Positions 17,575 to 25,973 are shown, counted from the first letter of the stretch. The stretch: DNA of 64,000 bases from Candidatus Saccharimonadota bacterium (GCA_014377695.1 JACMPA010000009.1:1-64000); one strand, 5' to 3'. Notes: a model not told the origin generated them from the letters alone. Translations and numbers: made by a program.

Positions 17575-19458
17575 ATGAAACTACGAAATGGTATCCTTGG
17601 ATTTGTTCTTAGCGTAGTGTTAGCCAGCTCGATGGTGTCATCGGTGGCCGCGGACGCTAACAACTTTACAATCGATACTTTTGCGGCCGACTATACACTT
17701 GGCCAAGACGACCCGCAAGGAACCCTGACAATCCAAGAGCAAATAACCATCACGTTCGCAGGCTATAATCACGGTATTTTTCGAGCGATTCCAACTAAAT
17801 ACAATTCCATGCCACAGCATGTACAGGTGAAAGCGGTTACCCGAGATGGCGTGCCCGAGAACTATACCACTTCAACGAGCAACGACAATAAGGTGATAAA
17901 AATCGGTGATGCCGATCGCACAATCACGGGCGTGCATCGCTACAATATTGAGTACAAAGTCCAGAATGTCATTCGATTCGTCGGTGACACGGCGCAACTT
18001 GATTGGAATGTGAACGGTACAGAGTGGCAGCAAAAAGCCACTGCAGTCACGGCTCAGTTGCACGTTCCAAGTAGCCTAGCGGGTCGATTAACAGATGAGA
18101 AGTGCTTTACTGGCTTAGTGCGCAGCTCAAGCAGTGATTGTATTGTTGCAAGCAATAATGGCAATACGACATTTGCGAGTACCCGCCCATTAAACGGCGG
18201 CGAAACGCTAACCCTCAACAGCACAATTCCGGCTGGTTATTTTTCGAAGCCGGGCATAGCGGATTACTGGAATGATTACGCTAGGCAGATTTTGTCGGCC
18301 ATCGCCGCGCCACTCGCCGCATTGATGCTAGCTGGTGGTGTGTGGTACCGCAAAGGACGAGACGCCAAAGGTCGGGGTACCATTATTCCAGAATATAAAC
18401 CGCCGGACGGACTCAAGCCAGCCGATTTAGACGTAATCCTACACAATAAGCTCGGTAAGAACGCGGTCTCGGCCACAATAATTGATTTGGCAATTCGAAA
18501 GTATCTTCGCATACAAGAATCGAAGTCAGATGGAATTTTAGGCCTTGGTAAACGCGCTATATACACCCTAATACTTTTACCCCAGCCGCCGAACGACACT
18601 TTGGCGCCACATGAAACAGTTATTTTGGAGGGTATATTTAAAACCGCCGCACCAGCCATGGACCTAGCCGATATCCAGGCTGCAATGAAAGCCCACCCGA
18701 CTGCATCAGGCATACTTGCAGGCCCATTAGCTAAGTTTAGAAAAACTACCGTTGATTCAAAGGCAACCATCGACCAGCCAGCCTTGGCGGGCAAAGAAGT
18801 CGAAATATCCAGTCTAAAAAGCAGTTTTTCCAAGACCTTGACCAAGGTCCAAAAAATGCTTCCGGAAGCGCTAACCACCCAAGGGTACTTTACTTCGAAT
18901 CCTGACAAAGCGGGCAATATTTGGTTCGTCATTGCTGTAGCGCTATTTTTGGTTGCATTTTACGGCTTCAACGCTATCGGCATCGTCTTCACAATCAGCC
19001 TAGTAGTAAGCGCTAGTATTGTTTTTATTTTTGCAGTCCTAATGCCCAGTCGGACCGCCAAAGGCGCCGCTGCCAAAGATGCTGCTGAGGGACTGAGAGT
19101 ATATCTAAATACGGCCGAAAAAGACCGTATTGCCATGTTGCAGAGCCCTAGCGCGCCATACGCTCCACAATCAGCCGAACCCAGTAAAACCGTAGAGCTA
19201 TTCGAGAAATTGTTACCGTACGCCATGGTACTCGGCGTCGAGCAACAATGGGCTAGGCAGTTTGAAAGTATTTACACTACGCCGCCAGATTGGTATAGCG
19301 GGAATTGGTCAACATTCAGTGTGGTGCACTTAGCGAGTAGTCTAGCCAGTTCTGTAGATGCTATGAACAGTTCGTTCGCGGCGCCAGCCTCAGCTTCGAG
19401 CGGTTTTAGTGGTGGGGCAGGCGGCGGAGGCGGCGGAGGCGGTGGTGGTGGCTGGTAG
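17575..19458 (+). CDS. DUF2207-domain membrane protein with glycine-rich tail
   Basis: A 627-aa surface protein. A signal peptide (about residues 1-25, ending SSVAA) is followed by an extracytoplasmic beta-rich DUF2207 domain to about residue 220. One TM lies near 235-255, then a cytosolic region, then two closely spaced TMs near 445-495. The C-terminus is a run of 11 Gly and a final Trp, a tail common to DUF2207 and TPM-type proteins. The family function is unknown. A TTG at 17563 in frame is an alternative start, but ATG 17575 gives a standard signal peptide. It lies immediately downstream of the hydrolase gene. Confidence 0.85.
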   Translation: MKLRNGILGFVLSVVLASSMVSSVAADANNFTIDTFAADYTLGQDDPQGTLTIQEQITITFAGYNHGIFRAIPTKYNSMPQHVQVKAVTRDGVPENYTTSTSNDNKVIKIGDADRTITGVHRYNIEYKVQNVIRFVGDTAQLDWNVNGTEWQQKATAVTAQLHVPSSLAGRLTDEKCFTGLVRSSSSDCIVASNNGNTTFASTRPLNGGETLTLNSTIPAGYFSKPGIADYWNDYARQILSAIAAPLAALMLAGGVWYRKGRDAKGRGTIIPEYKPPDGLKPADLDVILHNKLGKNAVSATIIDLAIRKYLRIQESKSDGILGLGKRAIYTLILLPQPPNDTLAPHETVILEGIFKTAAPAMDLADIQAAMKAHPTASGILAGPLAKFRKTTVDSKATIDQPALAGKEVEISSLKSSFSKTLTKVQKMLPEALTTQGYFTSNPDKAGNIWFVIAVALFLVAFYGFNAIGIVFTISLVVSASIVFIFAVLMPSRTAKGAAAKDAAEGLRVYLNTAEKDRIAMLQSPSAPYAPQSAEPSKTVELFEKLLPYAMVLGVEQQWARQFESIYTTPPDWYSGNWSTFSVVHLASSLASSVDAMNSSFAAPASASSGFSGGAGGGGGGGGGGGW

Positions 19459-19551
19459 TCGCACCTAATTTAGCCAGTATACGGCACGAAGCGGCTCAAT
19501 TTAATGTAACAATGCGGTACAATGTTGGTTGAAGTAACACTTGAGTTTCCA

Positions 19552-19568
19552 GCTATGTCAGGCATAGC
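19552..19568. promoter_or_regulatory. Inverted repeat overlapping FKBP promoter -35 region
   Basis: GCTATG-TCAGG-CATAGC is a perfect 6-bp inverted repeat whose right arm overlaps the expected -35 position for TATAAT at 19585. It could be an operator. No cognate regulator can be named. Confidence 0.35.
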
Positions 19569-19584
19569 ACAGGAACACGTCAGG

Positions 19585-19590
19585 TATAAT
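19585..19590 (+). promoter_or_regulatory. -10 box of the FKBP pair
   Basis: A perfect TATAAT, 12 nt before ATG 19603. An AGGGAG motif lies between them but would be at or upstream of +1, so it may not act as a ribosome site. Confidence 0.5.
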
Positions 19591-19602
19591 AGGGAGCAAG
19601 AT

Positions 19603-20148
19603 ATGACCAGGAAACGAGACAGAATTTTTGCGGGATTTGGAGCAGTGCTATTTTTACTGTCAGCCTCAGCCATTACAGTTGTTGCGATAATAACTAGTAA
19701 CAGCCAAAGTGACACTCAGACAGCCGATCAGAATCCTAACACCAGCAAATGCGAATTATCAGCAAGTTTGTCGGCTGCAGCACTACCGCTTCCAGAAATA
19801 TTCAAACCTGAAGGCGCCGTGAGCGCACTCGGTACTACCGATTTGGAACCAGGTGACGGCGCAGCACTCAAAAGCGGTGACTGTGTGCAGGTCAAGTACA
19901 TCGGATCGTTAGCTAAAGATGGCACCGTGTTTGATCAGAACTTTGACAAGCCTACCGGCTTGCAGTTCCCACTTGGTGGTGGCTCGGTCATTCAGGGCTG
20001 GGACCAAGGCCTGATTGGCACGAAGATTGGTGCCACCCGACGCCTAGTAATCCCGGCAACTCTAGGGTACGGCGACCAAGGCAGAAACGGTATTCCACCA
20101 AAGTCTGACCTTGTATTCGTCGTAAAAGTATTAGGAGTAACCAAATAA
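19603..20148 (+). CDS. Membrane-anchored FKBP-type peptidyl-prolyl isomerase
   Basis: A 181-aa protein. Basic N-terminus (MTRKRDR), one TM at about residues 8-30, a flexible Ser/Asn/Asp linker, then an FKBP domain at about 85-181 with VKYIGSLAKDGTVFDQNFD, GGGSVIQGWDQGLIGTKIG and RRLVIPATLGYG. These are the hallmark binding-pocket residues (Tyr, Phe, Trp, Tyr). It should fold proteins outside the membrane. The frame is open upstream to 19522, but that start sits inside another -10-like motif, so ATG 19603 is preferred. Its stop overlaps a possible start of a second FKBP gene. Confidence 0.9.
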   Translation: MTRKRDRIFAGFGAVLFLLSASAITVVAIITSNSQSDTQTADQNPNTSKCELSASLSAAALPLPEIFKPEGAVSALGTTDLEPGDGAALKSGDCVQVKYIGSLAKDGTVFDQNFDKPTGLQFPLGGGSVIQGWDQGLIGTKIGATRRLVIPATLGYGDQGRNGIPPKSDLVFVVKVLGVTK

Positions 20149-20522
20149 TGGCAGGAGATGCAATGTTAGAAGATTTTACGCCAGTTGATTCAGTGGACTC
20201 ACTACAAATCATTGACCTCGTCGAAGGTACTGGCGAACCAGTCGGTGCTGGCGCAACCGTCACTGTCGATTACACCGGTGCAATTGCTGCTACAGGTCAG
20301 GTGTTCCAGAGCAGCAAAGATTTTGGTAAATCGATTAGCTTTGGGCTCGGGCAAGTCATTAAAGGTTGGGGCGATGGTATCCCGGGCATGAAAGTTGGAG
20401 GCACGCGTCGGCTACTGATTCCAGCTGAACAGGCCTACGGATCAAACCCACCGTATGGATCCGGCATTCCAGCCGATGCACCTTTGGTTTTTGACGTCGT
20501 GTTGCACGAAATAAGTGCCTAA
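20148..20522 (+). CDS. Cytosolic FKBP-type peptidyl-prolyl isomerase
   Basis: A 124-aa single-domain FKBP lacking a signal or anchor. It contains VDYTGAIAATGQVFQSSKD, GLGQVIKGWGDGIPGMKVGGTRRLLIP and AYGSNPPYGSGIPADAPLVFDVVL, so the isomerase pocket is complete. The first ATG shares a base with the preceding stop (TAATG). An internal in-frame ATG at 20163 has AGGAG 6 nt upstream and may be the real start, giving 119 aa. With its anchored neighbour it forms a paralogous pair serving inside and outside the membrane. Confidence 0.9.
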   Translation: MAGDAMLEDFTPVDSVDSLQIIDLVEGTGEPVGAGATVTVDYTGAIAATGQVFQSSKDFGKSISFGLGQVIKGWGDGIPGMKVGGTRRLLIPAEQAYGSNPPYGSGIPADAPLVFDVVLHEISA

Positions 20523-20551
20523 AGCGTACAAAAAACACAACATATAGCGTA

Positions 20552-20582
20552 TTGACGCATCAGTACAACACTAGCGTATACT
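20552..20582 (+). promoter_or_regulatory. Promoter of glutaredoxin gene
   Basis: TTGACG, a 19-nt spacer and TATACT. This gives a leader of about 70 nt with AAAGGAAG as Shine-Dalgarno before ATG 20662, unlike the leaderless heads nearby. Confidence 0.5.
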
Positions 20583-20661
20583 AGAATAACAACAAGCGTT
20601 ATGCAAAATAAATGATTTAATTTCGACTGCAGAGAAATTGATCTAACGAAAAGGAAGCCCC

Positions 20662-20910
20662 ATGGTCAAAAACATCACTATCTTCACTACGAACACCTGT
20701 GCTTACTGCGTCATGGTTAAGCGCTTCCTCGACACTAAAAATCACACGTATGACGTCGTAAACCTCGATGAGCAGCCAGAACGCCAAGCCGAAGCTCTAG
20801 CCCTGTCTGGGGCACTTACTGTGCCGGTAACAGTCGTTACTAAGGATGATGATACTCGTGAAGTTATCGTCGGGTATAACCTCAGCAAACTTGCGCCTGC
20901 AATCGCCTAA
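20662..20910 (+). CDS. Glutaredoxin-like protein
   Basis: An 82-aa thioredoxin-fold protein. The active site TNTCAYC lies at about residues 10-16 (a CxxC redox pair), with VKRFLDTKN after it, the cis-Pro segment TVPVTVV near 52-58, and a C-terminal GYNLSKL helix. It reduces disulfides, here probably recycled by the thioredoxin reductase encoded next to it, since no glutathione reductase is seen nearby. AAAGGAAG lies 6-8 nt upstream of ATG. Confidence 0.9.
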   Translation: MVKNITIFTTNTCAYCVMVKRFLDTKNHTYDVVNLDEQPERQAEALALSGALTVPVTVVTKDDDTREVIVGYNLSKLAPAIA

Positions 20911-20925
20911 CCGGCCAGTTGATGC

Positions 20926-20931
20926 TATACT
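20926..20931 (+). promoter_or_regulatory. Extended -10 of trxB
   Basis: TGCTATACT, an extended -10. It leads to a roughly 54-nt leader with AGGAG at 20982-20986 before ATG 20992. The short palindrome TATACTAAGTATA starts at the -10. Confidence 0.5.
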
Positions 20932-20991
20932 AAGTATAGTAATACCCAATTGTTGATATAAAAGAACTGATTTTAAGCTTTAGGAGCACTG

Positions 20992-21948
20992 ATGGCTAAT
21001 ACAACTGATCTTCCAAAACATGATGTGATTATCGTCGGCGCCGGGCCGGCCGCTTTAAGTGCAGCCATCTACACCACTCGTGAAGACATCGAAACGCTGT
21101 TGTTTGAGCGCGGTGTACCGGGTGGACTGGCGGCCATCACTGATTGGGTTGACAATTACCCGGGTTTTGTTGATGGTGTCGCTGGATTAGAATTGGCGAC
21201 TGCGCTGCAGAAGCAAGCCGAACGTTTCGGCGCGGTTATCGAATTAGGCGAAGTTTTTAGCATCACCGATGAGGGCGATTGGAAGCGTCTGGACACTACT
21301 AGCGGCGATATGCTGGCGAAGGTTGTACTCATTGCAACCGGTAGCGATTATAAAAAGACTGGCGCACCCGGGGAGCAAGAGTACTTTGCTCACGGAGTAC
21401 ACTACTGTGCTACGTGTGACGGTGCCTTTTACCGTGACAAGCGTCTGGTCGTCATCGGCGGCGGTAACTCGGCTGTTCAGGAAGCCATTTTCCTAACCCG
21501 CTTTGCGACACACATTGACTTGTTAGTCCGATCTACCATTAAAGCCAGTGACGTCCTGCAAACCGACCTCCAGAAATTTATTGATGAAGAAAAGATAACT
21601 GTACATTTGAATACAACGATCGATGAGATCGTCGGTGAAGACGGTAGCGTTGTCAAAGTCGCCGCTACCAAGGACGGAGAGCCAACAGATTTTCCAACGG
21701 ACGGTGTTTTTGTATTCGTCGGACTCAGTCCAAACAGTCAGTTTGTGAAAGATCTCGTTGAACTCGATGAAATCGGACTTATCATAGCTGATGAGAACCT
21801 AATGACTAAAGTCCCCGGTATATTCGCAGCCGGTGACATCCGGTCGCACGCGACCATGCAGATCGCCTCCGCCACGGGCGAAGGTGCCACCGCCGCGCTC
21901 AAAATCCGCGAATACCTCGAAGGCCGCAAACACCCCGCTCAAAATTAA
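20992..21948 (+). CDS. trxB: Thioredoxin reductase
   Basis: A 318-aa flavoprotein. FAD-binding VGAGPAALSAAIY lies near residues 16-28, redox CATCDG near 142-147, the NADPH-binding GGGNSAVQEAIFL near 162-174, and the C-terminal FAD motif GIFAAGDIRSHATMQIASATGEGATAA near 278-305. It transfers NADPH electrons to thioredoxin or glutaredoxin. Length is normal. It follows the glutaredoxin gene, forming a thiol-redox pair, though it has its own promoter and Shine-Dalgarno. Confidence 0.95.
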   Translation: MANTTDLPKHDVIIVGAGPAALSAAIYTTREDIETLLFERGVPGGLAAITDWVDNYPGFVDGVAGLELATALQKQAERFGAVIELGEVFSITDEGDWKRLDTTSGDMLAKVVLIATGSDYKKTGAPGEQEYFAHGVHYCATCDGAFYRDKRLVVIGGGNSAVQEAIFLTRFATHIDLLVRSTIKASDVLQTDLQKFIDEEKITVHLNTTIDEIVGEDGSVVKVAATKDGEPTDFPTDGVFVFVGLSPNSQFVKDLVELDEIGLIIADENLMTKVPGIFAAGDIRSHATMQIASATGEGATAALKIREYLEGRKHPAQN

Positions 21949-22164
21949 GATGTAGGCTAAAAGGCGCACATCGCGCGCGGGCTCAGAAATTACTGCAAAA
22001 AAAGTAAGTTGATGAGGTGCATATACTACCCAAACTAAATAAAAGTACGCGTATCTCCAGGCTCAGATCTAAAGAGAACTCCCGTAGCGTAGCTATGCAT
22101 CAAACTCCTGAACAGTCATAGGTACGTCATGTTGTATGATAGTACCTAGCTAAGGAGTGCTTGT
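21949..22164. other. 216-nt intergenic region with two -10-like motifs
   Basis: TATACT at 22022-22027 is a possible promoter with no ORF or recognised RNA behind it. TATGAT at 22135-22140 plus AAGGAG at 22152-22157 serve the gene at 22165. I recognise no structured RNA. Confidence 0.4.
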
Positions 22165-22641
22165 ATGGCGCAACGACAACGTGGTGAAGATGTAGCGGCG
22201 ACCGTCGAGGTAGCTCAATGTAATGCAGAGGTTACTTTCCCCAATATATTTCATCCTGATGCTGCAGCTCTACTTCAAGGCTCAGTGGCAACAATGCTTT
22301 CGCATGAAGCCACTAATATGTATGGCTCGTTGCCGCGGGCGGTGGAGCGTATCAAAGCGCCGGGTGTTGTTGCGGTGAAATATAGCCAACAAACACTAAC
22401 GTTCCAGATCGAGCCCCAATCTGTGCTTCCTGAATTTATTGATTGGGCCGATACCTTATTCAAACAAGTCGATGCACAACGAGCAGAACGCTCAATTCAA
22501 CTCCTTGCGTCTCGTCCTTATACCAAACAGCAGTGTGCAGCCGCCCGGGCGGCGGGTGATCAAGTCGCTAAGGAGTCCAAGGTACGGATAGCTAACTCTT
22601 TAGCCGCTCCGATTATTAGTCCGACCATTTGTGATCAATAG
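22165..22641 (+). CDS. Unknown soluble 158-aa protein
   Basis: A 158-aa protein with no signal or TM segment. It contains a mixed alpha/beta middle (SQQTLTFQIEPQSVLPEFIDW) and a helical C-terminal half rich in Ala, Arg and Gln with two Cys. No family recognised. It is supported as a real gene by TATGAT at 22135-22140 and AAGGAG 8 nt before the ATG, and by length without overlap to neighbours. Convergent with the flavoprotein gene, whose stop lies 4 nt away. Confidence 0.68.
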   Translation: MAQRQRGEDVAATVEVAQCNAEVTFPNIFHPDAAALLQGSVATMLSHEATNMYGSLPRAVERIKAPGVVAVKYSQQTLTFQIEPQSVLPEFIDWADTLFKQVDAQRAERSIQLLASRPYTKQQCAAARAAGDQVAKESKVRIANSLAAPIISPTICDQ

Positions 22642-22645
22642 ACCT

Positions 22646-23317
22646 TTAGAGTTCGTCGTAACCCTCAAAGTAGTCGTAGACCATTTGGCTCTGGTCCACG
22701 CCTAGAGTTTCGAGATTCTGACTTAAACCTTCCACGAAGCGTTCGCTACCAGACAGGTATATGAGTGCGTTCGGAGGGGAAGAATGCATAATCTGTTGCG
22801 CCGACAAACGATTGGGCGCTATAACGATAGTCTTTAATTGCAAAGGGTATGAATTGAGTAAATCCTTGAATATTTGTTCATATTTGCTGCGTAGCGCATA
22901 AAACAAATAGACGTCGCGCTCTTCGCGTTTGGCTAGCATCTTTTTGAGCATGCTAGCGTATGATGCAATACCTATGCCGCCAGCTACGAACACTAATGGC
23001 CGAGCGGTGTCTTTGGGCAAAATCAAATCTCCCATGGCGTTATTGCAGTGCGCTCGATCGCCTTCCTGTAGTAGTTCCAGGTACTGCTTATATAAGCTAA
23101 CCGGCTCTTGAAATTTAACGACAAAACTTAACAGCTCGTCGCTCGGTAGCGAAGTCAGAGTAAACACTCGCCCGCGGCCACGAGGATCATCCTCGACGTT
23201 GTCTAAAATGACATCAATGTACTGACCAGGTACATAGTCTATAGCGCGCTCTGGTTTAAAGTAATATTCCCAGACACATGGCGAAAGTTCCTCGCGTTTG
23301 ACGAAAGTTAGTTGCAT
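22646..23317 (-). CDS. FAD-binding ferredoxin/flavodoxin-reductase-like protein
   Basis: A 223-aa protein of the ferredoxin-NADP+ reductase superfamily. The FAD domain has YVPGQYIDVILD and RVFTLTSLP (the RxxS/T-type flavin motif). The NAD(P) domain has FVAGGIGIASYASMLKKM near residue 112 and YLSGSERFVEGL near 188. It moves electrons between NAD(P)H and an unknown partner; no ferredoxin domain is fused. Two adjacent ATG codons exist (23320 and 23317). The second is exactly 6 nt after TATACT and is preferred. Confidence 0.85.
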   Translation of the reverse strand: MQLTFVKREELSPCVWEYYFKPERAIDYVPGQYIDVILDNVEDDPRGRGRVFTLTSLPSDELLSFVVKFQEPVSLYKQYLELLQEGDRAHCNNAMGDLILPKDTARPLVFVAGGIGIASYASMLKKMLAKREERDVYLFYALRSKYEQIFKDLLNSYPLQLKTIVIAPNRLSAQQIMHSSPPNALIYLSGSERFVEGLSQNLETLGVDQSQMVYDYFEGYDEL

Positions 23318-23323
23318 CATTCA

Positions 23324-23329
23324 AGTATA
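23324..23329 (-). promoter_or_regulatory. Leaderless-type -10 of the flavoprotein gene
   Basis: TATACT on the minus strand, 6 nt before ATG 23317. The rest of the gap to 23525 shows nothing I can identify. Confidence 0.5.
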
Positions 23330-23525
23330 CCTGACCTAAGTCGTATCCGAGGCTTTTATTGGCTGAGGTGCCACAACTAGATCCTTATTCGTAGCACTAC
23401 CGCGAGATTCTGGTTTGCTGACATTTCAAATCATCGGTCAAAAGTTAGTAAATTTGGTCCAGGCAACAAGGGTATTGACATCAGGATATAAATACACCCA
23501 TCTGTCAAGTAGCGTGTGACCTCTG

Positions 23526-24236
23526 TTAATGCTCGAAACGATCCGGATAGTCGGTGATGATACCATGAATCCCATATTTTGTCCATTTTAGGGGCCGAGT
23601 CGGGTCGGTTGGACGATGTGGAATGTGTTGAGAAGGATAAGTAAAAAGCTTATACCGTTTGCATAGTGAGCGGACGACGCCCGACCACAAAAATGATTGA
23701 TCCATACTAATATACTTTGTTTGAAGCCGTCGAGCTCGACTCACGGCCCGGATGCTTGACCAGCGCTCTAGTACGACTAGCTCGATTTGTGGCAGCGCAG
23801 TCTGCACTTCCTGTAGGACTTTGTAGTCAAACGAGGCGAATATAAAGTCCTCAGCTCGCCAGCCCTCGCTTAGGAAGGAATTGACAATTAGTATGACCGG
23901 TTCGGTTTGGACCCGTTGCTTGACCTCGATCATCAAGCGGACCCGCCGATTAACGTGCGTGATAGCTTCGTCGAGCGTCAACAGGCTGCTGTTGTGGGCC
24001 CGAAGCTGAGGATAGGTAGCGTCAATAACTCTGAGTTGTTTGCGTTGTGCATCAGTAAACTTTTTGTCATGGACGATGACGACTTGGCCGTCACTCGTCA
24101 GGCGCACATCAGTTTCTATTTGATCAACGCCATGCTTGATAGCAATTTCGAAACTTTCCAAGGTGTTTTCTGGGGCGAGACCCTTAGCACCACGGTGGCC
24201 GACAATCAGAACTTTTGGCGTAGAAGCTGTTTGCAT
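23526..24236 (-). CDS. ugpQ: Glycerophosphodiester phosphodiesterase
   Basis: A 236-aa GDPD TIM-barrel enzyme that cleaves glycerophosphodiesters to glycerol-3-phosphate and an alcohol. Catalytic motifs: VGHRGAKGLAPENTLESF (HRG plus the downstream E) near residues 12-29, QIETDVRLTSDGQVVIVHD (E, D and H ligands) near 41-59, and MIEVK near 104. No signal peptide, so cytosolic. A TTG at 24254 extends the frame by six codons, but ATG 24236 fits better with TACACT 9 nt upstream. Divergent from ppa. Confidence 0.9.
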   Translation of the reverse strand: MQTASTPKVLIVGHRGAKGLAPENTLESFEIAIKHGVDQIETDVRLTSDGQVVIVHDKKFTDAQRKQLRVIDATYPQLRAHNSSLLTLDEAITHVNRRVRLMIEVKQRVQTEPVILIVNSFLSEGWRAEDFIFASFDYKVLQEVQTALPQIELVVLERWSSIRAVSRARRLQTKYISMDQSFLWSGVVRSLCKRYKLFTYPSQHIPHRPTDPTRPLKWTKYGIHGIITDYPDRFEH

Positions 24237-24245
24237 TTCGGGTGT

Positions 24246-24255
24246 AGTGTACAAT
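24246..24255. promoter_or_regulatory. Overlapping divergent -10 boxes of ugpQ and ppa
   Basis: TACACT (minus, 24246-24251) for ugpQ and TACAAT (plus, 24250-24255) for ppa share two bases, so polymerase occupancy should be mutually exclusive. Confidence 0.5.
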
Positions 24256-24295
24256 GTTTATCAGATTGAAACAACACTAAATAGGAGTTTAAACT

Positions 24296-24820
24296 ATGCC
24301 CGATTTTAACCAAGTTCTAACGCCAGGTGACTACCAGAATGGTTTCATTAATGTAGTGGTCGAGATTCCAGAAGGATCGCGCCTAAAAGTCGAATGGGAC
24401 CGTGAACACGCTGCTTTCAAACTTGACCGTGTCGACCCAAGTATTTTTGCCAAGCCTTGTAACTATGGCTTCATTCCCCAGACGCTTGACGAAGATGGTG
24501 ACGAGCTTGATGCGCTGATTATCTGCCCGGAACCGCTCGCAACCGGAGTGTGGTTAGAAGCGACGGTTATCGGAGTAATGAAATTCGTCGACGATGGTGA
24601 GGTAGACGACAAGATCGTGTGTGTTCCAGCTGACAACCGTGATGATGGCAATGCTATTACGTCATTGGCTGATGTCCCACAGCTCGTTAAGCAATTAGAA
24701 CACCACTTTACTCATTACAAGGACCTTAAAAAGCCGGGGTCGACCGTAGTTACTGGGTGGGGCGACCTAGAGGAAGCCAAAAGTATCATAGCCAAGTCAA
24801 TCGAGCGCTACCAAGTCTAG
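24296..24820 (+). CDS. ppa: Inorganic pyrophosphatase (family I)
   Basis: A 174-aa soluble enzyme that hydrolyses PPi, pulling biosynthetic reactions forward. It has VVVEIPEGSRLKVEWD near the N-terminus, YGFIPQTLDEDGDELDALI (the family I metal signature with Asp ligands) near residues 58-76, and DNRDD near 102. Length is typical of bacterial Ppa. A TAGGAG Shine-Dalgarno precedes ATG. A Nudix hydrolase gene follows 3 nt later, also producing or consuming nucleotide phosphates. Confidence 0.95.
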   Translation: MPDFNQVLTPGDYQNGFINVVVEIPEGSRLKVEWDREHAAFKLDRVDPSIFAKPCNYGFIPQTLDEDGDELDALIICPEPLATGVWLEATVIGVMKFVDDGEVDDKIVCVPADNRDDGNAITSLADVPQLVKQLEHHFTHYKDLKKPGSTVVTGWGDLEEAKSIIAKSIERYQV

Positions 24821-24823
24821 CAT

Positions 24824-25414
24824 ATGAAAAAGCTTGTTCCACAAGGCAGTGTTTTAGTCCCGGATGATGCGACATATGCCTTTGAAGGCAAAATATTTAG
24901 TGTGCACGAGTGGAAGCAGCAATTGTATGACGGTTCGACGACAATGTTTGAAATGCTGCGTCGACCAGACACCACCGCGATAATCTGTATTGTCGATGAT
25001 AAAATCATCGTGCTTGACGACGAGCAGCCCCGTCAGAAATCTTTAAAATGCTTTCCTGGAGGCCGAGTAGACACTACTGACGAAAGTTTAGTAGCCGCCG
25101 CTCAACGAGAAGTACTCGAAGAAACGGGCTATGCTTTTGACGATTGGCGGTTAGTAGAAGTTGAGCAGCCAGAAGGTAAAATCGAGTGGTTCGTCCATAC
25201 GTTCATCGCTTGGAATGGTCGGCATGTCACCGCTGCCGATCCGGGTCCCGGCGAGCGAATACAGGTGAGTCTGGAGACTTTTGAAACGACTAAGCAGCTA
25301 GTGATGGCCGGTAGCGGACACCTCAAGGAGAGCCAACAGTTCTTCGAATCGGCACACTCAGTTGAAGATTTGTTAAACCTGCCAGAATTTATAGGCATCG
25401 AAATTGAGCGCTGA
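24824..25414 (+). CDS. Nudix hydrolase (ADP-ribose pyrophosphatase-like)
   Basis: A 196-aa protein. A short beta-rich N-terminus (KIFSVHEWKQQLYDGSTTMFEMLRRP) resembles ADP-ribose pyrophosphatases. The Nudix box (G-x5-E-x7-REVLEETGY) lies around residues 83-106. Typical substrates are ADP-ribose or nucleotide sugars; this one is unassigned. It begins 3 nt after ppa and its end overlaps the start of a second Nudix gene, so these three form one unit. Confidence 0.88.
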   Translation: MKKLVPQGSVLVPDDATYAFEGKIFSVHEWKQQLYDGSTTMFEMLRRPDTTAIICIVDDKIIVLDDEQPRQKSLKCFPGGRVDTTDESLVAAAQREVLEETGYAFDDWRLVEVEQPEGKIEWFVHTFIAWNGRHVTAADPGPGERIQVSLETFETTKQLVMAGSGHLKESQQFFESAHSVEDLLNLPEFIGIEIER

Positions 25415-25973
25415 GTTAATTCGGCCGATACTCAGCAGGTATCTGGAACTATTCCCAGATGAAACTAAACGACTAGCTATGCTACAGCTTCAAATAACAG
25501 TTGATGATGATTTAGCTAATCGCAAGACCTTGCCAGGGCATGTAACTGGGGCCGCCTTTGTGCTTTCTCCCGACCGAAAAAAGCTACTACTCATACATCA
25601 CAAGATTCTACAGCAATGGTTCCAGCCAGGAGGCCACTGGGACCCAGGAGAGTCAGATCCATTAGCAGCAGCCCGCCGTGAGGCTATCGAAGAAACAGCC
25701 GTCGAAATCGCTAAATATATGCCGATCGACCCAATTAATCCGCTTGTCCCAATCGATATAGATACCCATTATATTCCAGCTAATTCCAGCAAGTACGAAC
25801 TAGAGCATTACCATCACGACTGTCGCTACGTCTTTGTAGCTGGCAGTGAGAGATTAGCTGCTCAAACAACCGAAGTCGATGCAGCTGCATGGTTTGATTT
25901 GAACTCTCCGGAATGCCAAAGTTTGGGAGTAATTATGGACAAAATGCGTGAACTAGGCAGTATTGGAATCTAA
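25404..25973 (+). CDS. Second Nudix hydrolase
   Basis: A 189-aa protein. The Nudix box GGHWDPGESDPLAAARREAIEET is visible near residues 74-96, flanked by a beta strand with VLSPDRKKLLLIHHKILQQW. The most likely start is TTG 25404, overlapping the previous gene by 11 nt. No ATG is available before the conserved core, which begins around residue 45, so an uncommon start is inferred. The low resemblance to the adjacent Nudix protein outside the box suggests a different substrate rather than a fresh duplication. Confidence 0.83.
   Translation: MSAELIRPILSRYLELFPDETKRLAMLQLQITVDDDLANRKTLPGHVTGAAFVLSPDRKKLLLIHHKILQQWFQPGGHWDPGESDPLAAARREAIEETAVEIAKYMPIDPINPLVPIDIDTHYIPANSSKYELEHYHHDCRYVFVAGSERLAAQTTEVDAAAWFDLNSPECQSLGVIMDKMRELGSIGI

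Noticed and set aside
18276-18932. A 218-codon minus-strand frame inside the DUF2207 gene
   Set aside because: It is antisense to a well-supported gene and has biased composition typical of reverse frames.
19522-19602. N-terminal extension of the first FKBP protein
   Set aside because: Its ATG is within a TACAAT motif, the 27 residues are not FKBP-like, and a strong TATAAT lies downstream, just before the chosen start.
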